From: Acanthosepion pharaonis
Lineage: Eukaryota; Mollusca; Cephalopoda; Sepiida; Sepiidae
DNA length: 64,000 nucleotides
Direction: 5' to 3'
Assembly: GCA_903632075.3 (NCBI GenBank)
Contig: CAHIKZ030000027.1
Location: 134,001-198,000 of the forward strand
The notes under the pieces were generated by a model. The model had not been told where the DNA came from. It saw nothing but the letters and a program-made list of their open reading frames with translations, and did no database searches. A program made the translations under genes and the position numbers. Positions 1-10,706 of this stretch are shown in pieces (the stretch's first letter is position 1; every line of letters starts with the position of its first letter).

Positions 1-262
1 TGGAGATCAACGTGTTTTAGTGGACTCGGCAGTTTTCAATCTGCTTGTCTGAATCGTCTTCAAGAAGCGAGAGCAAGATCTAAAAGGTCAGCCAATCTAA
101 CAATGATCTCATCCTACAATCCTCACTCTTGCTCCATATATGGCGTCCTTTGTAAATCACTAGCGGGTCTTAAGTGCCACTTAAGATTATCGCAGAATAT
201 TTCATAACTAAAACAATTAGGCTGTCAGATCCTCATACGTCGAAACCGACGGGGAGAGTCCA
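1..262 (-). repeat. Fragment of a dispersed repeat also seen at 40112-40455
   Basis: On the minus strand the block begins with a CG-rich head (plus positions 222-262) that shares the 14-mer TTCGACGTATGAGG and neighbouring CTCTCCC with 40114-40150. The rest has drifted. No coding potential is visible. A mid-repetitive, SINE-like family is a guess; no Pol III box is evident. Confidence 0.4.
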
Positions 263-269
263 TTATTAT

Positions 270-324
<55 letters not shown>
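270..324. repeat. (TA)n microsatellite
   Basis: Near-pure TA dinucleotide run abutting the CG-rich head of the preceding repeat, then a short GT run. Confidence 0.97.
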
Positions 325-326
<2 letters not shown>

Positions 327-333
<7 letters not shown>

Positions 334-1317
334 GTGTGTGTGTGTTAAATTAATAAAAAAAAGGTATGCAGTACGTTTGATAATTTTATACAAATCCTAG
401 AATCCTTTGAGCGGGAATACTCAACAAACTTTTAGTAATTGGGAAAAACTCATTGTAGAATTTGTAAAAAATGCACTTTCGGCAAGTTTCCATTGTTTAC
501 CTGGTAAAAATGTACACTGGATTTTCGGTAAATTATCGCTGAAACTCGTGGTAATGATATAGTAGTTGCAAGCATATGACAGGTGGGAAATGATTTGAAC
601 TCAAGAACAAAGAACACTCAGAAAACTTTGAAAGATTTTTAAAGAAAAGCAAGTACACTAAGCAGAATAATTAGACGTAAATAACTCACATGTAGGGGGT
701 CATTTAGAAGCTTTAGGAAAAATAAGGAAGCGAAGCTCATGGCTTTCATATAAACTTACGAAAAAGAACACTGGTCACTTTTCAAACAGATGCCTTTCTA
801 TTTTTACTTTAGATAGCAAAGGTCGTTTTCAGATAAGACATTCGCCTGGAATGAAAAATGGATTTATTATGAGAATCACAAATGAAGAAAGATTACATGT
901 AAGATATACTTTATCTCTTCAATATCGACTGAATTTAAAATGGAAAATTTCTCCTCTCTGTTAGTATTCAAAGAGAATTCTTTACAAGAAATTGCTGGAC
1001 CTTTATCCAACTGTTACTAAGTAATGCTACAATGAGCAATTGACTCGTTTGAATGATAAATTAAAAGTGAAGACTTTTGCAACAACGTAATATATTATTT
1101 TATATCAGGACTTGGTTTCGTGAAGGAAGAAGGCTTTTCCATGTGTTCTAAATCCTTTGACGCCCAACAAGACTCACGCGGAAAGACTTCGGAAGAATGT
1201 TTAGCAATGAAAATAAGAACCGGTTTTACGGCACCTCCTTTTCTCTTTTATTCTTGCTCTTCTGTTCGCGTCGAAAAGGGGCGTTTTCATGAAGACATTA
1301 CGATGGCATGTATCCTT
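327..1317. other. AT-rich stretch without a gene
   Basis: No reading frame with recognisable protein similarity and no tandem structure. A 71-codon frame near 1120 has unstructured composition and is taken as chance. Confidence 0.7.
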
Positions 1318-1605
1318 AAATACATGTGGGGCTAACAATTTTTAGGACGTAGATGTTTGTGGTGAACTCACTCCAATGCACTCTGATAGTAAGGCAGTGG
1401 AAACGCTAATGAAACTACTCATTTGCGAATCAGGCTTCTGAGACCGTATCAAAACTATTCCCGAACTTGAGTGTATCTTTGTTGCATGGCTTCATCCGAA
1501 TTGTGCCATAATATGATTTGCACTGAATATTACTCCAGGCTATCAAGGAAACCAGGTGTAGAGTTGGCCTGAGGTGACTATCCAGCCTCTGGCTGTTGAA
1601 TCACG
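1318..1605. repeat. Diverged duplicated unit, copy 1
   Basis: Aligns from end to end with 2060-2315. Shared landmarks include AAATACATGT, TCAGGCTTCTGAGACCGTAT, GTGCCATAATATGATTT and CCTGAGGTGACTATCCAGCC. Small indels separate the copies. The minus-strand frames here end in the same residues (WIVTSGQLYTW) only because the DNA is duplicated; this does not argue for a gene. Confidence 0.8.
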
Positions 1606-2059
1606 TGTACTGACAGGTTGCGGTAAAGGCAGCGAATAACCTTGCAGGTGCGACCCAGTTAGAAATACCTTCATCTCGGACAACCAAGTCAGCTCATACA
1701 GTCTCCGATCATCATTATCATCATCACTATTATTGCAATAAATCATATCCAGTGGTGTAAGATTTGCAATGGTGTCAATTATGATGAACCCATACATGAT
1801 CTCCCAAAAATATATACACACACTTATTAATAATTACTTCATTGCTGTATTTAACAGGGGCTGCTGAAAAGTTTTTATCTGAAAACACTTTCTAAAATCA
1901 GTACTTTAATGATCAAACTTCACAATACTGTATCTGTCTATATCTCTGAGATGAGGTATTATGATCACTTACATTATCATTACGATGTCATGTTTCCTTG
2001 ACACTTGCCTCTGTTATCAGTAAATGAGGAAATGTTATAGCACGTACTGCGCTACCGCT
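1606..2059. other. No gene seen
   Basis: AT-rich spacer between the two duplicated units, with a short trinucleotide-like CAT/ATT run near 1710-1735. Confidence 0.7.
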
Positions 2060-2315
2060 TAAATACATGTAGGGCTAAAAGTTTGTAGTGAACTCATTCC
2101 AATGCATTCCGATAGTAAGGCAACGCTAATGAAAATACTCATATGCAGATCAGGCTTCTGAGACCGTATCGAAACTCTTCCCGGGCCTGAGTGTACCTTT
2201 GTAGTATGGCTTCACCGGAATTGTGCCATAATATGATTTACACTGAATATCAAGGGAGCCAGGTGTAGAGTTGTCCTGAGGTGACTATCCAGCCGCCGGA
2301 TGCTGAATTACGTGA
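2060..2315. repeat. Diverged duplicated unit, copy 2
   Basis: Second copy of 1318-1605 in the same orientation, offset by about 740 bp. Slightly shorter through internal indels. Confidence 0.8.
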
Positions 2316-2890
2316 TAGGTGTAATTGGCTTGCACATGTGGGAATGAACTGTACAATAGAGATGAGTATATAAACATCCACCCCCCAGCGGTAATAGGGG
2401 TATATCTCAGATATCGCAGACAGGAATGTAGGGTCCACGTTTCGAATGAGGGCTTCAGGGCTGCCTACCACAGACTGGCCGAAAGTAATTTGCAAACATA
2501 GGAATTAAATAAAATGCCATTTTAAATACGAGAGAATAAAGTTTCGTGCTTTTATTAAACCTCATCGATCTCTTGATGGTTCTTGAATGGACCTTGAAGA
2601 TGGAAGTCAGAGTATGAATCCTGGTACCATTACTGAAGGCTTGAATGATCTCAGCATTTCTCACTTGGGAAGACATTGGATCTGACACAAAACGATTTAA
2701 CCAGTTCTCTTTCTAGCTAAATAACTTAAGGGGTTTTCAGTTATTCTTACAACAAATGGTGTCAAGATGGCTAAATGTCTTATCTGAAAACCTGAAAAAA
2801 GAAACTTAATTAGTGTTTTTTTTTTTAGATATTAAACATTTTATGGGATGGACAATTATGGTGTTACACGATATGGACAATTTTTTGCTG
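2316..2890. other. No gene seen
   Basis: AT-rich DNA. A minus-strand frame at 2455-2688 has a weak helix-turn-helix-like look but no further transposase motif. Confidence 0.65.

Positions 2891-2977
<87 letters not shown>
2891..2977. repeat. (TA)n-(GT)n compound microsatellite
   Basis: About 75 bp of TA followed by a short GT run. It forms the left border of the small hairpin block 2978-3118. Confidence 0.97.
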
Positions 2978-3055
2978 CAAAAATTCCCATATAAATAAAA
3001 AAAACAATGTATCTATGAAAAGAAAATATTAATCAAAACAAAACGAAACCTTTTC

Positions 3056-3097
3056 TTTACCGATGCGTTTCGACAGAAGAGGAAACGTGTCGGTAAA
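3056..3097. repeat. Strong stem-loop between two (TA)n tracts
   Basis: TTTACCGA (3056-3063) pairs with TCGGTAAA (3090-3097), and CGTTTC with GAAACG inside it, separated by a TG/TG wobble. The result is a stem of about 16 bp with a 10-base loop. The block 2978-3118 that holds it is bounded on both sides by (TA)n, as are the larger inverted-repeat elements of this window. Probably the remnant of a PLE-like terminal repeat. Confidence 0.7.
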
Positions 3098-3114
3098 TAA
3101 AACATTTTATTTTA

Positions 3115-3118
<4 letters not shown>

Positions 3119-3146
<28 letters not shown>
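3119..3146. repeat. (TA)n microsatellite
   Basis: Pure TA run directly touching the left arm of the inverted-repeat element that starts at 3148. Confidence 0.97.
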
Positions 3147-3147
3147 C

Positions 3148-3310
3148 TAAAGAAAAACAGACCACTTTAAGGTTCCATTATAATAATTTATTTCACCAGA
3201 GCCCTTTTAAGGGACGCTGGATCATCAGATAACACTCCCAAAAAATGAAACGAAAGATGAAATGAAAATTCACACTTTTGACGGGTAGTATTAAGTTTAT
3301 GTAATTTAAC
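3148..3310 (-). repeat. Inverted-repeat arm, left
   Basis: Reverse complement of 4177-4338 with only a few mismatches. It begins TAAAGAAAAACAGACC immediately after the (TA)n tract. Confidence 0.95.
3168..3240 (-). ncRNA. Hammerhead-ribozyme-like motif
   Basis: Minus strand: CTGATGA (complement of 3222-3228), then a long hairpin closed by CCAG/CTGG and CCCTT/AAGGG, then GAAA (complement of 3191-3194). An ATAA/TTAT-type short stem III follows, then bases complementary to GTTAT just upstream of the core, which would close stem I. The order (stem I, CUGAUGA, stem II, GAAA, stem III, stem I) is that of a type-I hammerhead. U-U flanks stem II instead of the usual G-C, so activity is uncertain. This arm has the better stem I of the two. 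Confidence 0.5.
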
Positions 3311-4176
3311 TTAGTATTGGGGGAAGAGGGACCAGACCTTGACCTACTTAAATGGTTAACTTAACAGAAGTGATATATTGAAATGGGAGGGGAGACGCGA
3401 GAAAAAGAAAAAGAAAAAAGAAAGAAGGGGAAAGTAAAGAGAAATAAGCTGTAAGTAGGTTTTACGTAGGAAGAAGGGGGTGGTATATTTTTAGCAATTT
3501 ATGTAAAAAAAATAGATTTTAATGTTTGATAGTAATTTAAATGTTCAAAAAAAAACACAAAGAAATTAATTTGATGCTTGCTAGCAATTTCAATATTTAA
3601 CACTTTTACAAATAACTTAGGGATTTAATATAACTTAAATACTGTATTTATTAACACATTCATAGAGAACACATTAAAAGAATTTTTTAAAATATAACAG
3701 TTTACTGATAGTAATCTTTTAATATTGTAAATTACTGTTAAGGTAACATCTTTATCAGTTTGAATCTAATTCATGAATGTAATTTGTAACTATTTTTAGA
3801 TGGGTAATCTTCCTTACTTAAAGTTTAGGTTTCGAATTAAAATGGAGTAATATTGGAAGGTAATATTAAAGATTTTGTTTTTTTATATATATCTCACATA
3901 TACACTTATATAAATTTTACATATACATACGTTCATTTACATGTGCAATTACACACATAGATACATACACGTGTATCGAAATACACAGGTACCTATACAT
4001 ATTCATATATAAATACTTACACATAAATTTATATGTACATACATTTATATTCATGTGTAAGTATTTATACATAAATACTTACGCATACATTTATAAGTAT
4101 GATTGAAAGAAATATTAAAATAAACCCCCTCTAAACTCGACCATGTCTCCCACACCACTCCTCGCTACCCTCTCTG

Positions 4177-4338
4177 TTTAATTACATAAACTTAATACTA
4201 CCCGTCAAAAGTGTGAATTTTCATTTCATCTTTCGTTTCATTTTTGGGGAGTGGTATCTGATGATTCAGCGTCCCTTAAAAGGGCTCTGGTGAAATAAAT
4301 TATTATAATGGAACCTTAAAGTGGTCTGTTTTTCTTTA
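4177..4338 (+). repeat. Inverted-repeat arm, right
   Basis: Plus-strand partner of 3148-3310. Differences include C to T in the stem II region and a T to G change in the bases that would form stem I. Confidence 0.95.
4250..4312 (+). ncRNA. Hammerhead-ribozyme-like motif, second copy
   Basis: CTGATGA at 4258-4264, hairpin, then GAAA at 4292-4295. One outer stem II base pair and one stem I base pair are lost compared with the left-arm copy, suggesting decay. Confidence 0.4.
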
Positions 4339-4422
4339 AATTATTAGCTCTGGATTTACATTGAGCTCTCAGGATTTCATCCTACTTGGGACTACCCATA
4401 CGGATTACCAAATTTTTCATAT

Positions 4423-4424
<2 letters not shown>

Positions 4425-4461
<37 letters not shown>
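4425..4461. repeat. (TA)n microsatellite
   Basis: Borders the right end of the 3148-4424 element. Confidence 0.97.
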
Positions 4462-4464
<3 letters not shown>

Positions 4465-4523
4465 TGTTTACGAGTTGACAACTAATTAATGAAACGGCAA
4501 CCATATGTAATAATGCTGCAATC

Positions 4524-4525
<2 letters not shown>

Positions 4526-4561
<36 letters not shown>
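4526..4561. repeat. (GATA)n microsatellite
   Basis: Eight to nine GATA units. Confidence 0.97.
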
Positions 4562-5039
4562 GCACTAAAAAAGATAATAGTAAAAGATTAAGTTTAAAGT
4601 AGAAGTTGTATTTGGACGTCATATTTCTAATAATTTCAGTAGTTAGTTTTGCCCACACCGTCTCAATCGGAATGTGACATGCGATCGCGTTTAACATGAG
4701 ATTAGAAACCGCGTGTATATGAACTACAGAGAAATTTTCAATTTTAGGTTTACCTCAGGCACCAAATAATGACCCTAGACACCTCCTAAAGGTCGGCCCT
4801 CTGGGATTCGAGTACATAATATTAATTTATCCTTCTCGGCACGTCCAAGAAAACATTTCTAGTAATATGACTAAAATAAGATTATGCCACTTTATGCATT
4901 GAAATAAATTAGAATAAGAATTATGGCATCATAACTGAATTCAAATTAAGAGACTTTCAAAAAAGTTGACATAGATGACAGTATGACGTCATGCCTTTTT
5001 CAAAGATGATAGCAATATTTAAAAAGTGATTTACTAATC
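4562..5039. other. No gene seen
   Basis: AT-rich unique-looking sequence without reading frames of note. Confidence 0.7.
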
Positions 5040-5152
5040 ATAGCTTTGATATGGCACAAGGCTGCAAAGACGGAGAACCCAGTGAGGATTTAACTCACTA
5101 ATCCGTCGTAATTAACCTACCAAGACAAGCTTGCTAATCATTACACCCCATC
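5040..5152 (-). repeat. tRNA-derived SINE
   Basis: Minus strand carries a Pol III A-box-like GGTGTAATGATTAGCAAGC and, about 45 bp on, a B-box-like GAGTTAAATCCTCAC followed by TGGG and CCTTGTGCCA. A second, better-preserved copy lies at 52110-52235. The B box has TTAAATCC in place of TTCGATCC, so this copy is decayed. The tRNA fold is incomplete, so it is not called a tRNA gene. Confidence 0.75.
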
Positions 5153-5470
5153 GAATGACCATTTAACTGTTGAAATATCATTAAGACGATATAATAATTC
5201 AAAAAAAGCAGCAAATAAAACAATATGAGCAGCTGAACATTTTCCAATTTTGTCCATTTTTCTTCTTTTTTTTTAATAAAATCCACCGTATACTTGAGAA
5301 ACACACCATTTCTTATGGAGAATCTTGTAACCAAATGCTATAAATACCAAGAGAAAATCGATAGGCAATTAGCAGATAAAATCGCTGCTGTCTTTGTGGA
5401 TAAATAAAGTTTTATTCCTTCAGTTTCCATTCTGAATATCAACCCTTTAATACGCCTCTCGCTCACACTT
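5153..5470. other. No gene seen
   Basis: AT-rich spacer. Confidence 0.65.
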
Positions 5471-5702
5471 TCTTTTTTTTTTTCTATGAAGACATTTGGC
5501 TGTCAACTCTTAAACACTTTATTTGACTGTCCTACTAAATTCACTATTTTGATTTGTGTCTTTTCTGCCTCTTTTATATCTTTCTGATATTCATATTTAT
5601 CTCCCTTTTTTGTCATTTGGAAACATTTCTTTTTCTTTTTTATTTTTTCACTCTCTCTTTCTTCTTTTTCTTTCTTTCTTTCTTTCTTCCCTCCCTCTTT
5701 CT

Positions 5703-5750
<48 letters not shown>

Positions 5751-5960
5751 TCCTCCCTCCCTGCCTATATTTTATCTCTGTCTCTTTCTTTAGCACTCCA
5801 TGTTTTTACAATATAGTTTTCCTCATTTTACATTTTTCTAGTGTGTATTTTATATTTGTTTATTCTACCTCTCTATTATCTCTCTCCTTTTTTTTCTAAT
5901 TCATTGTTCTTATTTTCCTTCTACCAAGGATTTTCTTCTTTTTTATTTCTCTCTTGTCTA
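5471..5960. repeat. Pyrimidine-rich tract with (TTTC)n core
   Basis: Strongly strand-asymmetric C/T sequence; a clean (TTTC)n run occupies roughly 5665-5752. The long open frames on both strands (poly Phe/Ser/Leu, poly Lys/Glu) are products of this simple sequence and not genes. Confidence 0.95.
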
Positions 5961-6786
5961 AATCATTCTCTTCTAAGCTGGTCATTGTTGTTCAAGTGAA
6001 GAAAATAATTAGGACAGACGGACGCAATGCAGAAACAATGTTGATACCATCACGAATACATAACAAAAAAGGTCATTCGGTTTATTGTGTAAAGATAAAA
6101 GTTGTTACTTTTTATATATAACTTTATAAATCAACATATTTACCGTTTTATTCCGTTTTATATATTTTTCGTAAGTCTATCGGCCACCGCACTTAATAAA
6201 TGTTTCGGATACGAAACTGAGTAGATATGGAGTCATTGATTACAAAACGAGTGACAATAACTCCAGCCTAAATATGCCTAATTCAGCTTTCACTTTGTTT
6301 TAAAGTTACCAAAAGCGTTTCCAATTACTACTACATCCATCGTCTAAGCTTATCCCTCCTTTCTCCTTCATCGTCTTACTCTCTCCTATTTACACCTTTC
6401 TTCCCCACCCCTCGAACTTGGGAGGTTTGGAAGTGCTGTGCCTAAATCTCGACCGTTGCTGTCGATTTAAATTTTTCGGGTCTTGCCATCACCTTAACAC
6501 CTCAAAAATCCTTCACCAAACTGTTATCAACAAGCACTATTGTCTTACTCTGTCACTCTTTTGCCTTTCCTATCTTTTCATTACCCTTATACGTCCCCTC
6601 TTAAAATGATTCCCATTTTTTTTAAACAAATAGAAAAAAGGAAGTGACGTTCCACGAGCGGCCTGCTCACAAACAGAATTGTTCATAAGCATTTCTGGTT
6701 CTCACCAGTCGAGGTGCAACTAAATGCACTGAAAAACGGTTGCATCTTTGTAGTGAGTAAATTGCTTTTGTCTAAATGAAAAATTG
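5961..6786. other. No gene seen
   Basis: AT-rich sequence; no transposon motif recognised. Confidence 0.65.
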
Positions 6787-6788
6787 TC

Positions 6789-6866
<78 letters not shown>
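6787..6866. repeat. (TA)n-(GT)n compound microsatellite
   Basis: About 24 bp of TA followed by about 55 bp of GT. Confidence 0.97.
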
Positions 6867-6870
<4 letters not shown>

Positions 6871-7663
6871 ATCAGGCTTCGCCCGCTTGCTATCGCTTGC
6901 AAAGTAAGATATATTCACTACTTGAAATCTTTGAAACAAAAATTTTAAATGAACATTTCAATCATAAATTGGCTTAAGGAAAGTTTTACAAATAGATGCC
7001 AACTTGTTGAAGCTCAAGTAAAATGCAAATTTCAAGCACTTTTCTGCACTATATAAGTTGATATTCCTAAACAGAACTATTTTCGATATGAAAAGAACAG
7101 TAATGAATGACAGTTAATTAATGAAATAAACTTTTTTTTAAATTAATATGCAAATTAGATAAACCTGAAGAGTGATATTGCCCAGAAGTAGATCATATAT
7201 AATAGTGTTATTGAGCACTTAGTGCGTAAATTACTGTGAAATGTGCTTTTTAATCTCAGAATTCGAGGGAAATTTGAGCTCCAATTTCTCATTTATTCAT
7301 ATAAATTCCATATATAGGTTTTACTTAATTAGCTTTTATGCTTCTCTAATTCTTCAAATGTTGAATCTATAACTAATTCTAATTTCTATTTTCCATCTTT
7401 ACAGTATATTACACTTTTTTCTGCAATTTTGGATACAAAAAGAAAATAAGAGTTACTCCCTTTGAACCATGAAAGCAACGATAATGGTTAGTATAATATA
7501 TTAATATAAATTTTTAACCTCGCATAATCTGGCAACCCTGAATCTGAACTCAACAAAAATCGTTCCCCGAGCTTAACATTTCTAGGGCTTTTGAATGTGC
7601 TATGAATCATTGAAATAGGACCAGTGGGAGAGGAGTTGCTTGGACACACACATACACTATACG
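6867..7663. other. No gene seen
   Basis: AT-rich sequence with no recognisable coding or repeat structure. Confidence 0.65.

Positions 7664-7700
<37 letters not shown>
7664..7700. repeat. (TA)n microsatellite
   Basis: Left border of the PLE copy at 7733-15246. Confidence 0.97.
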
Positions 7701-7703
<3 letters not shown>

Positions 7704-7732
7704 AAATGCTTAGAGGTACAAAATTTGTATAT

Positions 7733-7882
7733 AGTTTTAAAAACAAGGAATGTATTGATTTTAATTTTAAAAGTCTCTAGGGCCCTTTCAGCCAACATCT
7801 CATCAGGAGACAATCGTTGGATCAACGAAAAGAATATTAACGACAATGAAGAGCAAAAAAAGGGGGGAAACACACTAAAATA
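7733..7882 (-). repeat. PLE terminal repeat, inverted copy
   Basis: Reverse complement of 15097-15246, from AGTTTTAAAAACAAGG to CACACTAAAAT. Differs by a few substitutions and an A-run length change. Confidence 0.92.
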
Positions 7883-7887
7883 CCATG

Positions 7888-7992
7888 AATATGGAATCGG
7901 CTATTGCTCAACACTTAGTTGAGAATATAGCCTGCGCCAAGTCGTATAAAAAAGAGTGGTTTAAAATTATTCATACAGCCGATTCCAACAAT
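7888..7992 (+). pseudogene. PLE C-terminal fragment, 5' half
   Basis: Open frame in phase with ATG at 7891, encoding a segment with the pattern E-S-A-I-A-Q-H-L then C-A-K-S-Y and a W-F-K-I-I-H block. This resembles the region after the GIY-YIG nuclease core in Penelope-like polyproteins. It is interrupted at 7992 by the Tx1 LINE. The frame resumes without shift at 14918, which shows a clean insertion. Confidence 0.75.
7978..7992 (+). repeat. 15-bp target-site duplication, left
   Basis: GCCGATTCCAACAAT, identical to 14903-14917. Confidence 0.93.
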
Positions 7993-8657
7993 TTAGCCGA
8001 GCTTTCCCTGACAGGACTTTTGTGTTCCGTCTGTTTCAGTTTTTTTTTTTTATTCTGACCGTCGAACTCGTTTTTTAATATATCCTGTGTTGCAGTTTGA
8101 CGAGCCTGTTTTGAACCGTGAAGATTTACTTCAGTTCTGTACGAACTTTTTGAGTGACGAACTTTATTGGCACACCAAGTCTTTTCGGTTAAGTTTTTGT
8201 TTAAGTTTTTATTCTTTTTATTTTTTCCATTTCAATTGTTTGTTTTAATTTTTTTTTTTTTTTTTTTTTTTTACCTTTCTTCTTTGGTCGCATTTCTTTT
8301 TCGTTTGACTAGTTTGTTTTTCTTTTGCTTTTAATTTATTTTCTTTAGCGGATTTTTGTACATTTTTGAATTTTTGGGAAAAAAAAAGAGAGGAGTTACT
8401 GTTTTTTCTTTTATTTTCGGCTGCCTTTGGGGGCCATTTTTATTTTTATTTTATAAAAAAGTCTTACCTGTTTATTTATTTTCTTTCAGTTTATCTAGTT
8501 TGTCTTTTATTTTACTGTTAGTTTATTTTTAAATCTTAATTTCCTGGGTTATCCAGGCTTTCTTTTATTTATTTCCTTTTTTTCCCCAACTCCTCTCCCC
8601 GTGGCTTTGGAAAACAATTTAGAGACCCGCAAATGGTATTCACCACGCTTTTGCAAC
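7993..8657 (+). other. Tx1 LINE 5' leader
   Basis: T-rich leader with a long poly-T run near 8251-8271. Presumably holds the internal promoter; no defined element can be named. Confidence 0.6.
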
Positions 8658-10695
8658 ATGGCCGACGAGGCTAGTCGGTCGAATGTGAAAAAAGACCTTT
8701 TCGGGGCGACTTTAGCCGCCGACATGCCGGATAAATCCGCAAAAAAGCGGGCTAAAGCTAGCCCTAATTCTGAAGAACGAGCTAGTGGCGCCAAAAATGG
8801 TGAAACTGGCAAGAAGAACGAGGTGCCGAGCGAGGCACAATCTAAGACTGCTGAGGAGTTGCCCTCTTGTTGGAAGTCCCCCCCAAGTTGCATTTTGAAC
8901 ATGGCGGATTTCTTGGAAAAGGCGAAAAATTATGCCCATCTTGTAAATAAAGAGGGGCTGGTCGAAGTTGTCCAAGAGCTCGATGTGTTCGCAAAGAGAA
9001 TGGTGTCCGTTTTTGTGGTCGACAAGAAAACACGTAAGATTTGTCGTTCCACGAAAGACATAGTGATTAAATCACTTTTGTCCCTGGGGATAAAACCCCA
9101 AAGAATAATAAAAGGTACGGGTTATTTCATGGGACATTCTGCTGCCCACGCCAGAAGATTGCCTGGCAATGGCGAAAAAGGAGTTAATTACTAAGGACTT
9201 GATCCTTAGAACTGAATATGAGGGTCGGAGAAGGACCAGGGTGGCCGTTTTTGAGGTTCCTCCTCAAATTTCGGGAGAGCACCTGGCTGCATTTTTTATG
9301 CAGTATGGCCAAATTTTAGGGGCTCTCTCTGACAATTTGAATGGGGATGGACTTTTGACATTATGCTTGATCAGAACGCCTTCAAGTCCGTCCCCAACTG
9401 TTTGGGTTTTGGCGACCGGAAAATGCCGGTCATTGTGACCGGTAGGAAACCTACTTGCTGGAGGTGAGGAGAGACTGGTCACCTTTCCTCCTCCTGCCCA
9501 GGGAAGAAGGCCCCTGGAGTTCCGGTCGTAGGCGACCAAAATACCCCTTTGGCCGAGAAAGTAAAATCCGCGGCGCCTGTAGTGGGCCTAGCTGCAAGGC
9601 GAACCGGTGCGGAAAATCCCTCGGTTGGGTCCGTACCCACATTACCCCCTAAACCAACGCCTTCCACAAGTGTGGATAAGGAAAAAGATGAGGGGGAATG
9701 GCGCCTCGTAGTTAGGGGCAAAGGGAAGACCCAAACAGCGGTTCCTCAGTCCCATCATGACTCCAGGGACATTAACACCTACAGCCCCATTCCCTCTACC
9801 AGCTCTGAGGGCGACGCCTCAGCGTCTTACGAAAAGAACGCAAGCGAAACGCAGAAAATGAATGAGCCGAGCTGGCAAAAAATATTGGATATAAAAAATT
9901 GAAAGAAAAACTAGAGTCCAAGCGGGTTAAAGATAAAAAGTCGCTGGGGGCACCGGGCCCCGTATCCTCTGCCCCGTCTTCCCCTTCTTCATCAAAAAAA
10001 TCATTTACAAAACCACCTCTGCCCAAATCTGTATCGAACTCGCCGACAAAATCTTTTCACTCGTCCAAACCTTCTCCGGTGAGGACGCCTACGGGATGGA
10101 CTCCCTCAACAACACCTAATCTTACACCCATGCAAACACCCATACAATCTCCAAATAAGAAAAGATTCAGGAGCCCAGATTCACAATCAGTCACCGACAA
10201 AAAGAAAAAGAAACTTAAACCACCTTACCTCCCAGGGAAGACGTCTGCCGCGTATCCAGGACCAGGCTGAAAGGGTTTTTCGGGCAGACGAGGAACCTTA
10301 AAGTTCTTTGGAACTTTAAAAAATTAATGGCGTGGAAGTAGAAAAGCCTGAAAATTTCCCTGCCGCCAAAAAGAATCCTGACCGTAATTAGAACTGGCCC
10401 GGGTACGCGGGAGATTTGGGGCATGATACAGGAGGCCCAGTCGTCTCTAAAAATGGTGCCCCCAGCTGCCTACCTTTTAGATCCGGAAACAGAAGAAGCA
10501 GATCAAAAACTCAAAGGGAGGGTCCCAGTTTTCGTTCACCCATCCCTTTATAGGGCGCTCAAATTAACCTACCCTTCGGACATCGGCGGCTTGTCTCAGG
10601 ATGATACCGTCGAGAGTGAGATGGCGTCAGGATCTATGGGACGAGCTGTCGGTGTCCTCACCCCAGCCATGTTCTATCCTGAAGGACAACTCTAA
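8658..10695 (+). pseudogene. Tx1 LINE ORF1 (RNA-binding/Gag-like), broken
   Basis: ATG at 8658 (context AACATGG) is preferred over an in-frame GTG at 8601. The protein continues through at least four frames: about 8658-9194, 9169-9360, 9360-9902 and 9899-10270, with a last piece 10423-10695. Features in order: a charged Lys/Ala/Ser N-terminus, a folded block, a CCHC knuckle at about 9456-9500, and a Ser/Pro/Thr/Lys-rich tail. In the knuckle the second cysteine codon is TGA (9465-9467), while the flanking Cys, His and last Cys remain. ORF1 of L1-group LINEs coats the transposon RNA. It ends 11 bp before ORF2. Confidence 0.75.
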
Positions 10696-10706
10696 TCGGC
10701 TTCACA

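Larger units (their letters stand above)
3148..4424. mobile_element. Self-inverted PLE-like element with hammerhead-like arms
   Basis: Two nearly identical arms of about 163 bp (3148-3310 and 4177-4338) face each other across an 866-bp AT-rich spacer with no coding similarity. About 85 bp follow the right arm and end with ACCCATACGGATTACCA before a (TA)n tract; that tail recurs at 45055-45130. Both outer edges meet (TA)n. PLEs often carry terminal repeats in inverted orientation, so this is best read as a non-autonomous or severely deleted PLE-type element. No RT or GIY-YIG sequence is seen, so the assignment rests on the ribozyme-like arms and overall architecture. Confidence 0.65.

Noticed and set aside
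2455..2688. Possible helix-turn-helix transposase N-terminus on minus
   Set aside because: Only a short weak resemblance; no other transposase motif and no terminal repeats nearby.
5503..5816. Lys/Glu-rich or Phe/Ser-rich proteins
   Set aside because: Products of the (TTTC)n tract.
8549..9721. Minus-strand frames of 60-117 codons across the LINE ORF1
   Set aside because: Shadows of the GC-richer plus-strand ORF1, with no similarity of their own.
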